64,000 nt of DNA from Spirochaetia bacterium UBA6919 (GTDB taxonomy: Bacteria > Spirochaetota > UBA6919), in the NCBI GenBank assembly GCA_002450905.1, contig DKAT01000114.1, positions 15,734 to 79,733 of the forward strand, given 5' to 3'. How positions within the stretch are numbered: position 1 is the stretch's first letter; each line of letters opens with the position of its first letter. The notes under the pieces are model-generated. The model searched no databases. It was not told the DNA's origin and saw nothing but the letters and a program-made list of their open reading frames with translations. Both the position numbers and the translations under genes were made by a program. Shown one piece after another: positions 28,286 through 38,044 of the stretch.

Positions 28286-29349
28286 TGCGTGTTAAATTAT
28301 TACGTACACTTATATTAATTTTTTTACTGTTGTTGATATTCCTCATGGTATTTGTCAATTTAGATAAACCACGGATACTCATATTACACAGTTATGCTTT
28401 AAATTATACCTGGGTTACTGATATTAATATTGGAATACGAAGGGTATTGAAGGGGAAGCCGTATACTATTCGATGGCATTATATGGATACCAAAAGACAT
28501 ACATCGAACGATTTTATGGAAAAAGCGGGTAAAACAGCTATACAAATGATTGAGGACTGGAAACCAAATGTGATTATAGCAGTTGATGATAACGCACAGC
28601 GGATAGTCTTTAAACAAAAGAAAAATAAGCCTATAATCCCCCCTTTGGATGTTACAAAACGTTTTTTAAATGACAGGCATATTAATATTGTTTTTACTGG
28701 GGTTAATGCAACTGCTGAAAGTTATGGATATGACAAAGGAAATAATGTCACAGGGGTTTTAGAACGAATTCCGTTTAATGAATTTAAAGAAGTATTTTTA
28801 CAAGTACTTCCACAGAATAAACGAAGAATTGTTCATATTTCAGACAGTTCCTCCACCTCTGAAGGTATATTCAAGGAATTGGAGACAGTAGACTGGCATC
28901 CATTAAAATTAGTGTATTCCCTTAGAGTTGATACATTTGATGAGTGGAAAGCAGCGGTGAAGAAATCTGCCGAGTTAGGGGATATTTTACTGGTAACACA
29001 TTATCATACTATTAAAGAATTTAAAAATAGTAAAGAAAGTATGGAGCCCAGAAAAGTGATTGAGTGGACGAAAGCTAATTCTACACTGCCTCAAATCGGT
29101 TGCTGGGGATTTTTTGTTGAGGATGGCGGAATGATGGCTGTTGCTGTGTCACCCTTTGAACAAGGGGAGGAAGCGGCTAAAATGGCTGTTGAAATCATTG
29201 AAAATGGGAAAAATCCAAGGAATATTCCTGTTAAGACTAGTAAACTCTATGTGATGTATGTCAGTGAGCCCCTTGTAAAAAAACATAAGTTAGTGTTACC
29301 TAAAATAATAGAAGCCTTCGCCAGAGCTACCAATAATTATTTCGATTAA
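28285..29349 (+). CDS. ABC-type substrate-binding-like protein (ABC_sub_bind family)
   Basis: About 354 aa from ATG 28285, which overlaps the transporter stop as TGATG; an upstream in-frame ATG (28246) would overlap more. A single N-terminal membrane segment (LLRTLILIFLLLLIFLMVF) anchors or exports it. The mature start PRILILHSYALNYTWVTDIN and YMDTKRH match the ABC_sub_bind (PF04392) fold, two-lobed periplasmic binding proteins. No ABC permease or ATPase is nearby, so it more likely serves as a sensor or feeds the coupled DASS transporter. Translationally coupled to it. Confidence 0.8.
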   Translation: MRVKLLRTLILIFLLLLIFLMVFVNLDKPRILILHSYALNYTWVTDINIGIRRVLKGKPYTIRWHYMDTKRHTSNDFMEKAGKTAIQMIEDWKPNVIIAVDDNAQRIVFKQKKNKPIIPPLDVTKRFLNDRHINIVFTGVNATAESYGYDKGNNVTGVLERIPFNEFKEVFLQVLPQNKRRIVHISDSSSTSEGIFKELETVDWHPLKLVYSLRVDTFDEWKAAVKKSAELGDILLVTHYHTIKEFKNSKESMEPRKVIEWTKANSTLPQIGCWGFFVEDGGMMAVAVSPFEQGEEAAKMAVEIIENGKNPRNIPVKTSKLYVMYVSEPLVKKHKLVLPKIIEAFARATNNYFD

Positions 29350-30450
29350 TCAGCGATCGATGAAACCTCTGTTTTGATTATATTTTACAATAAATCGATG
29401 GATACCTTCTGCGATTCCGTGAGCTATTTTATCCTGATAATGAGATTTTGAAAGATTTCTAGCTTCATTTTTATGGGTTAGAAAACCGATTTCCACAAGA
29501 ATGGATGGGAGGTTATTATGGGTAATGACAAAATATGGGGTATGAGCCTTCACACCTCTATTGTTTGTATATCGATTTATATTCCTGAAAAGATTTTTGT
29601 GTACCGCATCAGCGAGTAATTTTGATTCCTTACTAATTTGGAGATCATAGAGTTTTGAAATAATTTTACCAGCTGTATTATCATATGTGAGAGGGCGGAT
29701 CATCCTGCTGACGCAGCTTATTCTCAATTGACTCTTATTTGCATTCCCAGAGGCATAGAAAAATGTTTCAATCCCTTTAATTTCAGGATTCAATGAAGCG
29801 TTGGAGTGAATACTTACAAAAATCCCCTGATGATTCAAACGGGTTAGGTTAATTGCTTTGATCGACCGGTCTTCCAAGGTAACATATTGGTCTCCACTAC
29901 GGGTATTATATATTCTTAACCAAGGCATTTTTTTACGTAATAAATAAATTACCTTTCTAGTTACCTGTAAATTAATCTTTTTCTCAATGATTTTATTATG
30001 GATATTTCCTGGATCCCTTCCTCCATGGCCCGGATCAAGAACAATAAATTGAATTCTATCTCTGGATCTACTTTTAATAGGATATATCTTTTCAGATTGA
30101 TCTTCATTTGGAATATTTTCTTGGATTTTTTGACGTGTATTTTGTTGTAATAATTTTCGGATAAGGGATGGGGGAAGGATTATCAATTGATTTCTTGTTT
30201 GGATTGGGGTATCGAGGTACCATATTTTATTGGAGTTTGTTATAGCAATTTTGGAATCTGTGATGAAGCGAACTTCAAAATTACCTTTTCTTAAAAGGAT
30301 TTCACTCTCGTGTAAACGTATTTTGTATTGATACCCATAATCTCTGCAAAATCTCGTAATTTCAATTCCACGATAACTTGACGAATCAACCCGAGACATT
30401 CCAAGGCATAGAAATATTATGAGATATACCCAAAATCTTTTCATAATCAT
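29350..30450 (-). CDS. N-acetylmuramoyl-L-alanine amidase (Amidase_3)
   Basis: 366 aa. Cleaves the bond between MurNAc and L-Ala in peptidoglycan. Signal MKRFWVYLIIFLCLGMS at the start, a roughly 120-residue AMIN-like N-domain, then Amidase_3 with zinc ligands in DPGHGG, IIEKKINL and SIHSNA, and catalytic Glu in VEIGFLTH. Similar to AmiC/CwlD-type enzymes. GGAAGG precedes ATG 30450. Its stop abuts that of the convergent binding protein with no space. Confidence 0.93.
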   Translation of the reverse strand: MIMKRFWVYLIIFLCLGMSRVDSSSYRGIEITRFCRDYGYQYKIRLHESEILLRKGNFEVRFITDSKIAITNSNKIWYLDTPIQTRNQLIILPPSLIRKLLQQNTRQKIQENIPNEDQSEKIYPIKSRSRDRIQFIVLDPGHGGRDPGNIHNKIIEKKINLQVTRKVIYLLRKKMPWLRIYNTRSGDQYVTLEDRSIKAINLTRLNHQGIFVSIHSNASLNPEIKGIETFFYASGNANKSQLRISCVSRMIRPLTYDNTAGKIISKLYDLQISKESKLLADAVHKNLFRNINRYTNNRGVKAHTPYFVITHNNLPSILVEIGFLTHKNEARNLSKSHYQDKIAHGIAEGIHRFIVKYNQNRGFIDR

Positions 30451-30651
30451 AAAGACCTTCCAATAAGGTATTTTTCGGAATTAATCTGAACAAAATTCAT
30501 AGGGTATATGGATTAATTTAAGTTTCGTATATTTTTAGTAACGTTTTAATAATCTCCTGTTTAATTTGATTATAATTAAAGTTATGTAAATTGGTCGATA
30601 ATATTAGATCTATTGTGTTTCCTCCAAGAATAAGCCAGTCTATAAATTATT

Positions 30652-32925
30652 TTATGAGGATTGAGCCTGAGAGATTTTCGATTCCTTAAGACTTGGCGGA
30701 GATCCATCAGATGCTTTTTCAGTCTTTAAAAGAGCCAATGCTAACCCACCAATCAAGAGTAGCAAGGCAATAATACGGGCTATTGATCTTGTATTAAAGC
30801 TCTGCACAATGGTCCCCCATCTTCCATAAATCCATGCGCTGATTCCAATGATGAGAAGAGCCGTTAAAAGAATAAATACTGAAAAGTTATTTGTGAGTGT
30901 GCCGAATAGCCAAATTAATAGTATAACGGCACTGAGGAGTAGAAATCCCATAGATTGTTTAAATGATTCCATCCATCGACCAGGTTTTGGAAGAAATCTT
31001 AATAATGAAGGATAGATAGACAAGATAAGATAAGGGATTGCCATTCCAATACCAAGAAATGTAAATATGAGTGAAGTTTTCCACCAGACAGGATCAATTA
31101 ATGCCACACCAGTAGCGACACCTGTAAATGGGCCGAGACAGGGTGCCCCGACTACAACAGCTAAAACCCCTGTAAAAAAAGAATTGACCAATCCTGATGT
31201 ATTACTTGAGGTCTGACCTGCTTTTGTTAGTGATATCCCAATTTCAAATACACCCAGCATATTTAACCCAAAGAGGAATAAAACGGCAGTTAGACAAATG
31301 ACAAAAGGAGCTGATTGTAATTGAAATCCCATTCCATAAGATTTTCCCCAACTACTGGCTATGATAATAACGGCTGCAAGAGCTAAAAAGGATAGTATGA
31401 CCCCTGCGCTATAGATAAATCCATGGAGTTTTATTTTTTGTTTATCTTCACCAGCCTGCTCAACAAAGTTTAATATCTTTATAGACAATACAGGAAAGAC
31501 ACAGGGCATAATGTTTAATATAAGTCCACCACCTAATGAGAATAATAGGATTAACCAGAGGTCATAATTCTTCTGTTGGAGATAGGAGTTGGTTGTTTTG
31601 CCTTGACTTACGTTCTGAACAGCTTCTAGCAGCATACTTTCACTTAAAATTTCAGGTAGAACAATTTTTTTATTATGTTTATTCCCGTAAAAAAACACGT
31701 AAACAGGGACGCCAGCCCGCCCTAAATTCTTTAATTCTCCCGCTATCACCTTATCATATTTGGTCCAATCTGCACGAATAGATATTATACCATGTTCTTT
31801 GAGCTTCCTTGCGAACTTACTGGATTTCAATGCACCCAGTTTATTGTACTGACAAGATAAACACCAGGCAGCAGTGAAGTCAATAAACACTGGAACATTC
31901 TTTTCACGATATTCTTTTAATTTATTCAGCGAAAAGTCTTCCCAGGTAATTTTGACATTCTCAATCGTTTTAGAATGTTTTTCAGTCTTACTTGTAGATT
32001 CATTTGTTGTATTATGTTTCTTTTCTGCTTGAGCTATGACATTTCCATCAGGAATCTTCATTGTGGTATTAATTTTTGATTGGATAGATAATGCTTTTCT
32101 ATCTTCTGAAAGTATTTTGTCTGCAACAATAATTCCATTGACTTCTTTTGGTGGTGTTTTTGTATCATTGAATTGAGGAATTTCAATGAGGTAACCATCT
32201 TTAGTCTTTTTGACAACCTGTCCTTTATTTCCTTGAATGATTTCCTGCTTATCAGGGATAAAAACTATGTTCTGGAGGGTATTAGCATAATTTGAAGGTT
32301 GTATAAGCTGAATATAAATCTTTTTATTCTTAAAACCTGCGTTCACTTTCCACTGGGATTTTGATAATGGAATTTGGTTGATTGCTTTAGTGATAGTATT
32401 AACCCATTTACTCTTCTCTGCTGTTGTCCTGTTTACAGGCAAACCTAAAGATATAGTCGCTGAAGTAGGGGGTAGACACTCTTTATAGCAAATTAACCAT
32501 TCAGGTGTTACTTTGAATGATAGTTCTTTTCCAGCTGGAAGGTTTGTTGGTGCTGTAACCCTTTTTAAAAAGTATACCTCCCCTTCATAACCATAAACAG
32601 CGAGTAATATCTCCCCTTCCCCCTCAATTAATTTTTTGGGATAAGGCCATTGCATAGGTTCAGCTTTAAATCCTTTGGGTAATTCCCAGTTAAATGTGGT
32701 CTCTTTCCCTGAGTCACCAGGATTCTTCCAGTATATATGCCAATGGTCATCCATTTTAGCACGCAGAACCAGCCAGAATGATTGTCCGGGTTGTATGGAA
32801 GTCACATCAGATATAAGTTCTAATTCTATATGGGGTTTCTTAACAACTTCAGCAAAGGATAATTGTCCACATATCATAATCAGGATTGCAATATAAAACC
32901 ATCTAATTATATATTTGTTAATCAT
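30652..32925 (-). CDS. dsbD: DsbD-like thiol:disulfide reductase with internal thioredoxin domain
   Basis: 757 aa. Signal peptide (to about residue 25), DsbD N-terminal domain (about 30-165) with CYKEC at 146-150, a linker, a thioredoxin-like domain (about 325-440) with WCLSC at 354-358, then the membrane domain (about 455-740) with NIMPCVFPV and GAPCLGPF cysteines. E. coli DsbD has the thioredoxin domain last; here it lies before the membrane part. Both membrane cysteines and both CxxC/CxxxC sites are present, so electron relay from cytoplasm to periplasm is plausible. Confidence 0.88.
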   Translation of the reverse strand: MINKYIIRWFYIAILIMICGQLSFAEVVKKPHIELELISDVTSIQPGQSFWLVLRAKMDDHWHIYWKNPGDSGKETTFNWELPKGFKAEPMQWPYPKKLIEGEGEILLAVYGYEGEVYFLKRVTAPTNLPAGKELSFKVTPEWLICYKECLPPTSATISLGLPVNRTTAEKSKWVNTITKAINQIPLSKSQWKVNAGFKNKKIYIQLIQPSNYANTLQNIVFIPDKQEIIQGNKGQVVKKTKDGYLIEIPQFNDTKTPPKEVNGIIVADKILSEDRKALSIQSKINTTMKIPDGNVIAQAEKKHNTTNESTSKTEKHSKTIENVKITWEDFSLNKLKEYREKNVPVFIDFTAAWCLSCQYNKLGALKSSKFARKLKEHGIISIRADWTKYDKVIAGELKNLGRAGVPVYVFFYGNKHNKKIVLPEILSESMLLEAVQNVSQGKTTNSYLQQKNYDLWLILLFSLGGGLILNIMPCVFPVLSIKILNFVEQAGEDKQKIKLHGFIYSAGVILSFLALAAVIIIASSWGKSYGMGFQLQSAPFVICLTAVLFLFGLNMLGVFEIGISLTKAGQTSSNTSGLVNSFFTGVLAVVVGAPCLGPFTGVATGVALIDPVWWKTSLIFTFLGIGMAIPYLILSIYPSLLRFLPKPGRWMESFKQSMGFLLLSAVILLIWLFGTLTNNFSVFILLTALLIIGISAWIYGRWGTIVQSFNTRSIARIIALLLLIGGLALALLKTEKASDGSPPSLKESKISQAQSS

Positions 32926-32964
32926 TCAGAACCTCTTGTTAGTGTTATTTCTAAAGCAGATATC

Positions 32965-32994
32965 ATTACATTCGAATATTGAACACCCTGTAAA
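32965..32994 (-). promoter_or_regulatory. Possible dsbD promoter
   Basis: Minus strand TTTACA (32994-32989), 18-base spacer, TGTAAT (32970-32965), 39 bases from ATG 32925. Reasonable sigma-70-type match. Confidence 0.35.
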
Positions 32995-33074
32995 CAATTT
33001 TGGTTCAAAAAATCATATTAATTTGTAATTAAATTTAGATTGATTATTGATACAAAATCAGATATTATTTAACA

Positions 33075-33866
33075 GTGAAATATCGTCTTGATCAGTTATT
33101 AGTGCAAAGAAATTTTTATTCATCCCGTGAGAAAGCAAAGGGACATATTTTGGCTGGTGATGTCATTGTGGATAATAAAACTATTACGAAAGTAGGTTCC
33201 TTAGTCCATGCTGATGTGGATATCCGTATTAAATCACAAGAGAGATATGTTAGTCGCGGGGGATACAAGCTTGAGAAGGCGTTAAAATCTTTTTCAATAG
33301 ATGTAACAGATCTTGTTGTGATAGATATTGGCTCATCAACAGGAGGATTTTCAGACTGTTTATTACAGCATGGTGCAAAATATATTTACAGCATTGATGT
33401 TGGCTATAATCAGCTCAGTTTCACCCTTCGAAACCACCCACAGATCAAAGTATACGAAAAATTAAACGCAAAAGATCTCAGTAAAAACCTTTTTGACAAA
33501 CCAATTCAATTAGCAGTTATAGATGTTTCTTTCATCTCAATTACTAAAATCCTGATACCAGTATTAAATATTCTTACTGATAAAAGAATTATTGCCCTTA
33601 TTAAACCACAATTTGAAGTTGGAAACAGTGTTTCTCATTTTGATGGAATAGTAAAAAACTCTTCTGATCACATCAAAGCAATCAATGATCTTAAAGATTT
33701 TGTACTCACACAGAATCTATATACCGCTGATCTTACCTATTCACCTATTAAAGGGCCTAAGGGAAATATAGAATACCTTATTTACTTGATAGACCAGGAC
33801 AATAATAAGGAAATTAATACTCAAGCTATTGTAGAAGAATCCCACAAAGAATTAAATATATCTTAA
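33075..33866 (+). CDS. tlyA: TlyA family rRNA methyltransferase / hemolysin-like
   Basis: 263 aa from GTG 33075. N-terminal S4 RNA-binding domain (YRLDQLLVQRNFYSSREKAKGHILAGDVIV), the linker YVSRGGYKLEKAL, then an FtsJ-type methyltransferase (VVIDIGSSTGGFSDCLLQHGA, VIDVSFISITKIL). TlyA 2'-O-methylates rRNA and affects capreomycin sensitivity in mycobacteria. Ends overlap the convergent DUF1385 gene by four bases. Confidence 0.94.
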   Translation: MKYRLDQLLVQRNFYSSREKAKGHILAGDVIVDNKTITKVGSLVHADVDIRIKSQERYVSRGGYKLEKALKSFSIDVTDLVVIDIGSSTGGFSDCLLQHGAKYIYSIDVGYNQLSFTLRNHPQIKVYEKLNAKDLSKNLFDKPIQLAVIDVSFISITKILIPVLNILTDKRIIALIKPQFEVGNSVSHFDGIVKNSSDHIKAINDLKDFVLTQNLYTADLTYSPIKGPKGNIEYLIYLIDQDNNKEINTQAIVEESHKELNIS

Positions 33867-34855
33867 GCACTCTCCTTAGCCAATACAGATTGCGGGTACC
33901 CATTTGTTTCAGCTTCAGCAACAGATTCCATAATCCTAACAGTTTCTTTTAACGCTACAAGTGCTACTTCAACCTGATCATCACTGGGTTCCTTTGTGGT
34001 TAACTTCTGAATATAGTATCCTGGACGACTAATAATTTTAAAAAGAGGACTATTCATCTTTCTGGAAGACATCTTCAAAACTTCATACGATATAGAAGCA
34101 ACTAGAGGCATCAATACAATATGACTTGGTATTAAAATCATTTTCTGATAGACAATATGCCAGCTAAGGAAATCAGTAATAAATTCTTTTAGTACAACAG
34201 GTACTACAGAAAAGACAAATATCGATATAAAGAAGACAAAAAATAGAAAGGAAGTACCACAGCGGGTGTGATAAGTAGTAAACCGTTTTGTATTCTCCAT
34301 AGTCAGCTCTTGACCTGCTTCATATGTATTTACAGCCTTATGTTCTGCACCATGATACTGGAAAACCCTTTTTACATCTTCCATATACGATATTCCAATT
34401 ATGTATCCAATAAAAATACTTAATCGGACAAACCCAGATATCAGATTAAATAAGATAGGGTTAGCAGTTTCCTTAATACCAATGATCTCTGTGAGTATAT
34501 TAGGAATTGCTACAAAAACCCCCATCCCCACTATAAGTGAGGTCAATAGCATAAAGAATATCCCAATCCCTTCTGCCTTCTTTGATTTATCAAGCTTCTC
34601 ATCTTCTGGCAACGCTTCATTCGCTGATATAATAAGACTCTTTGTTCCAATAGTTAGATTTTCAATCAATGCAATAACTCCTCTCAGAAAAGGTGCTCCC
34701 AGAAAGGGCAATTTTGATCGAAGAGAGTTCACATCCTTCTGTATAACTTTAATTTCTCCGGATTCCTTTCGCAAGGCAAGGGTGTAATGGGTTTTACATC
34801 GCATCATTACCCCTTCAATTAGTGCCTGACCACCAACAGCTTCATCTTGATTCAC
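33863..34855 (-). CDS. DUF1385 family membrane protein
   Basis: 330 aa from GTG 34855, preceded by CAGGAG. The opening VGGQALIEGVMMRCKTHYTLALR and RVFQYHGAEHKAVNTYE ... YHTRCGTSF are the conserved DUF1385 blocks; the His/Cys/Glu residues suggest a metal site. Four or so membrane segments. Biochemical role unknown; in many bacteria it neighbours rpmE or prfA, which is not the case here. Confidence 0.9.
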   Translation of the reverse strand: MNQDEAVGGQALIEGVMMRCKTHYTLALRKESGEIKVIQKDVNSLRSKLPFLGAPFLRGVIALIENLTIGTKSLIISANEALPEDEKLDKSKKAEGIGIFFMLLTSLIVGMGVFVAIPNILTEIIGIKETANPILFNLISGFVRLSIFIGYIIGISYMEDVKRVFQYHGAEHKAVNTYEAGQELTMENTKRFTTYHTRCGTSFLFFVFFISIFVFSVVPVVLKEFITDFLSWHIVYQKMILIPSHIVLMPLVASISYEVLKMSSRKMNSPLFKIISRPGYYIQKLTTKEPSDDQVEVALVALKETVRIMESVAEAETNGYPQSVLAKESA

Positions 34856-35157
34856 AATTTCACTCCTGATTTAAATATATAAAATACATATCATTTTTAT
34901 TTCCATAACGCAACACATTCTTATAAAAATAACAGAAAAAAGATATTTTTCAAGTTTAAGTTGGCTATTTTAAATATATTTACCTGTATCATAACAACAT
35001 ATATCTCAAATTAATACTCAATTTCAAATAAGAATACATTCCCCATCGGAAATTATTTGCTTTTTCTCAAAAAAAATGTTATATTACTCATCTCGTTGAT
35101 AATAGAAAATCAATATTTAAATAATATAAATACATATATATTCCGCAATTATAATCT
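34856..35157. other. Divergent intergenic region
   Basis: 302 AT-rich bases between the DUF1385 gene and the lipoprotein operon. Holds a possible promoter at 35057-35085; nothing else recognised. Confidence 0.5.
35057..35085 (+). promoter_or_regulatory. Possible promoter of lipoprotein-glycosyltransferase-mtnA operon
   Basis: TTGCTT (35057-35062), 17-base spacer rich in A, TATATT (35080-35085); start codon 73 bases downstream. Confidence 0.4.
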
Positions 35158-36153
35158 GTGATTCAAAGTAATTTTTTAAGTACAAACAATTATATTATCC
35201 TTGTTTTAATAATCTTACTTGTTGCCTGCTCACCAAAATTGGGGGAAATTAACAGCAAGTCTATCAATTACTCTAGATTTATTAACGACTTACAGGATTT
35301 GCACCCGGAATATTTCCAACGAAACACAAGGGTCATTGAAGGCAAATTAACGGACTGGAAACGTCTTAAAACAGTATTTGTTGAATATTTGGATAACCAG
35401 GCAATCTTATTTGAAGTAAAAAACGATTCATACGAGAAGACTATTTCTAATAAAGAAAAGAAATTATATTATTTAGGAACCCTTGGAGACTTCACCCAAA
35501 AAATGATTCGAAAAGATCCGGCATTTAGAAAGGACAAAATAACTCAACCAGACATCTCTTTAAATAAGGATATATTAAAAAAATTAAGTAGTGATGGCAA
35601 CTCTGATAAATTGGCAAATCAAGATTTAATTATTCTTAAAAATGATATAAAATTATCCTGGAACGATCTTAAAATGATTTTCCCTAAAAATAAAGATTTA
35701 AACTCGTTCATAAAAAAACAATTAATTCCAGGACTTGAATATGCAATGATTGGAAAACAAATGGCATATCAAAATAATAAAATATTTATAAAGTTCTGGG
35801 ACATGAAATGGAAATATTTTTTAATTAGATCCATGATACAGAATAAAAAATTGATCTATAAAAAAAAGATCCTACAAAACGAGGAAGACAAGTTAAAAAA
35901 ATATTATAATGACCATAAAAATAAATATTTAATGTATATCCCCAAAAAAAATGAGGCTCACAAAGAACAGGATAACCAGCGGGATAAATATCAATTTTCT
36001 TTCAGCAGAGTAAAAGAGGACATCGCTAATCAATTTGCTGAAAAAGAAATAATCATTTGGAAAAAAAAATTATGGAAGAAATATTCCATAAAAGTCGATG
36101 AAACATATTTTAAATCCGAAGAAAACAAAGAAATGAGAAATCTTCAAAAATAG
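35158..36153 (+). CDS. Lipoprotein resembling a SurA/PrsA-type foldase without PPIase domain
   Basis: 331 aa from GTG 35158. Lipoprotein signal with lipobox LLVAC. Mostly helical. The C-terminal end (KYYNDHKNKYLM ... SRVKEDIANQFAEKEIIIW ... KKYSIKVDETYF) has the pattern of the last helices of SurA/PpiD-type chaperones, but the parvulin domain normally between them is absent. I infer a periplasmic chaperone-like lipoprotein. First gene of an apparent operon; 10 bases to the next gene. Confidence 0.6.
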   Translation: MIQSNFLSTNNYIILVLIILLVACSPKLGEINSKSINYSRFINDLQDLHPEYFQRNTRVIEGKLTDWKRLKTVFVEYLDNQAILFEVKNDSYEKTISNKEKKLYYLGTLGDFTQKMIRKDPAFRKDKITQPDISLNKDILKKLSSDGNSDKLANQDLIILKNDIKLSWNDLKMIFPKNKDLNSFIKKQLIPGLEYAMIGKQMAYQNNKIFIKFWDMKWKYFLIRSMIQNKKLIYKKKILQNEEDKLKKYYNDHKNKYLMYIPKKNEAHKEQDNQRDKYQFSFSRVKEDIANQFAEKEIIIWKKKLWKKYSIKVDETYFKSEENKEMRNLQK

Positions 36154-36163
36154 TAGAATATTC

Positions 36164-36994
36164 ATGAAAGTCAAATTTGCACATATCAATCAGCTAACCC
36201 TTCAATATCCAAAATTCTTATTAGATGAATTAACAGAAATTGCTAAATCAAGGCGTTTTTATCATATTATTCTCCTTGATATTGGATTGTTCATCAGGAG
36301 TCAGTTTAATAAGAAATTAAGAGATATTATCAATAGTGCAAATCTTGTAATTCCAAAAGGAAAACTCCTTTTATGGAGCCTAAAAAAAATCTTACCTGCA
36401 AATTGTATCCAATTAATCGAATCCTCCGAAAATATTTCCCAGGAACAAGAAGAAGAAAATCTTGATCTTGTGGATGACATATCCCTAAATTATTACATCA
36501 CACAATCACACAATAATTTAACTGATTATTCTAATTTTCTTATATTACTCATAAGTCATTTTGAAAAACAAAAGGTCGGATTTTTCTTTTTGGGAGACTC
36601 TCCTGAAAATGTCTTCCTGGCTACCCGTCATATAAAACAAAGTTTCCCTGACATAAAAATCCTCGGAACTCATCCTGCAAAACAATTAAGAAGACAACCA
36701 TATGAAATCCTTGAAAAACTAAAGAAAGTTGAACCCCATATCTTAATAATCTCTGATCGACGCAGTACTCAGGATATCTGGATTAAAGAACACCAAATGA
36801 ATCTCTCTTCTACAATATGTATTGGCATGACAAGTGAAATCCAGTTATTTGCAGGTAAGCAAAACAAGTTTACAGATTATCTGAAATTATTTCTAAAAGG
36901 GGGATGGATGATTCCTATCAAAATTCCTTATTATTTTATCTTGGTCTTTTTATATAAAACAATATTAAAAAAGGAAATACAATGTCTTACATAG
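36164..36994 (+). CDS. WecG/TagA-like glycosyltransferase family protein, divergent
   Basis: 276 aa. The middle reads like the GT26 (WecG/TagA/CpsF) fold: VGFFFLGDSPENVFLATRHI, then SFPDIKILGTH, then PHILIISDRRSTQDIWIKEH. In active GT26 enzymes the last block is usually G-x-P-x-Q-E; here it is D-R-R-S-T-Q-D, so activity is uncertain. A hydrophobic C-terminal helix suggests membrane association. It overlaps mtnA by 13 bases and is probably cotranscribed with it. Confidence 0.6.
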   Translation: MKVKFAHINQLTLQYPKFLLDELTEIAKSRRFYHIILLDIGLFIRSQFNKKLRDIINSANLVIPKGKLLLWSLKKILPANCIQLIESSENISQEQEEENLDLVDDISLNYYITQSHNNLTDYSNFLILLISHFEKQKVGFFFLGDSPENVFLATRHIKQSFPDIKILGTHPAKQLRRQPYEILEKLKKVEPHILIISDRRSTQDIWIKEHQMNLSSTICIGMTSEIQLFAGKQNKFTDYLKLFLKGGWMIPIKIPYYFILVFLYKTILKKEIQCLT

Positions 36995-38022
36995 ATACTA
37001 TTACTTTCAATCCAGATTATGTAAATATCATTGATCAAACACTTTTACCTGCACAAAAGAAAATTATTAAAATTACAAACCATCTTGAAATGGGAGATGC
37101 AATCAAACGTCTTGCTGTACGCGGAGCTCCAGCAATTGGTATTGCAGCCGCCTTTGGAGTCTATTTAGGAGTTAAGGATACAGCTCAAAATGATTATCAC
37201 ACCTTTAGAAAAAAATCAGATGAAGTGATTAGCTACTTGAGAAGCACTCGTCCCACAGCGATAAATCTTTTCTGGGCTCTGGATGATATTCAGAATCTCA
37301 TATTAAACCATAAAAGTGATAAACCCTTAGAAATTATTGAGACTATATACCGAAGGGCTGTTGAAATCTATGAAGATGACCTGGAAAGGGGTAAAAAGAT
37401 TGGTGAATACGGTGAAAAATTGTTTCATGACGGGAACACCTTAATCACCCACTGTAATGCTGGAGGGCTTGCTACAAGTGGTTATGGTACTGCTCTGGCA
37501 CCTATTTTTATGGCTAAATCCAATGGGAAAAAACTCCACGTCTATGCCGATGAAACAAGACCTCTCCTGCAGGGAGCCCGACTCACCACCTGGGAGCTAA
37601 TGCAACAAGGTATTGATGTCACCCTGATTTCTGACAACATGGCAGCACACGTCATGAAAACAAAAAAAATCGATGCGGTAATAGTCGGTGCTGATCGGAT
37701 TACCCTAAATGGTGATGTAGCCAATAAAATCGGTACATACAGTCTGGCTATCAATGCAAAGGAGCACAATATCCCATTTTACGTCGCAGCACCCTTATCA
37801 ACATTCGATCGTAATCTGGAAAATGGCGAGGATATCCCTATTGAAGAGAGGGATCCTGCTGAAGTGACTGAAGGATTTGGTACTAGAACTGCTCCAAATG
37901 GTGTAAAGGTCTATTCTCCTGCCTTTGATGTCACACCCAATCGATTTGTCACAGGGATAATCACAGAAAAAGGGATTATTTATCCACCCTATAAAGAGAA
38001 TATAACAAAACTGTTATCGTAA
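36982..38022 (+). CDS. mtnA: Methylthioribose-1-phosphate isomerase
   Basis: 346 aa, standard length. Isomerises 5-methylthioribose-1-phosphate to the ribulose form in methionine salvage. Conserved RGAPAIGIAAAFGV, RPTAINLFWAL, catalytic Cys158 in THCNAGG and Asp238 in VGADRI, and NKIGTYSLAINAKEHNIPFYVAAP. No other mtn genes lie in this window. Starts inside the end of the preceding gene. Confidence 0.96.
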   Translation: MSYIDTITFNPDYVNIIDQTLLPAQKKIIKITNHLEMGDAIKRLAVRGAPAIGIAAAFGVYLGVKDTAQNDYHTFRKKSDEVISYLRSTRPTAINLFWALDDIQNLILNHKSDKPLEIIETIYRRAVEIYEDDLERGKKIGEYGEKLFHDGNTLITHCNAGGLATSGYGTALAPIFMAKSNGKKLHVYADETRPLLQGARLTTWELMQQGIDVTLISDNMAAHVMKTKKIDAVIVGADRITLNGDVANKIGTYSLAINAKEHNIPFYVAAPLSTFDRNLENGEDIPIEERDPAEVTEGFGTRTAPNGVKVYSPAFDVTPNRFVTGIITEKGIIYPPYKENITKLLS

Positions 38023-38044
38023 TTTTATAATTCTTAAATGATTA

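Noticed and set aside
30455..30475. Terminator (ACCTT-loop-AAGGT then T run) before the amidase
   Set aside because: The hairpin contains the amidase ribosome site on the minus strand, and no plus-strand gene ends just upstream of it.
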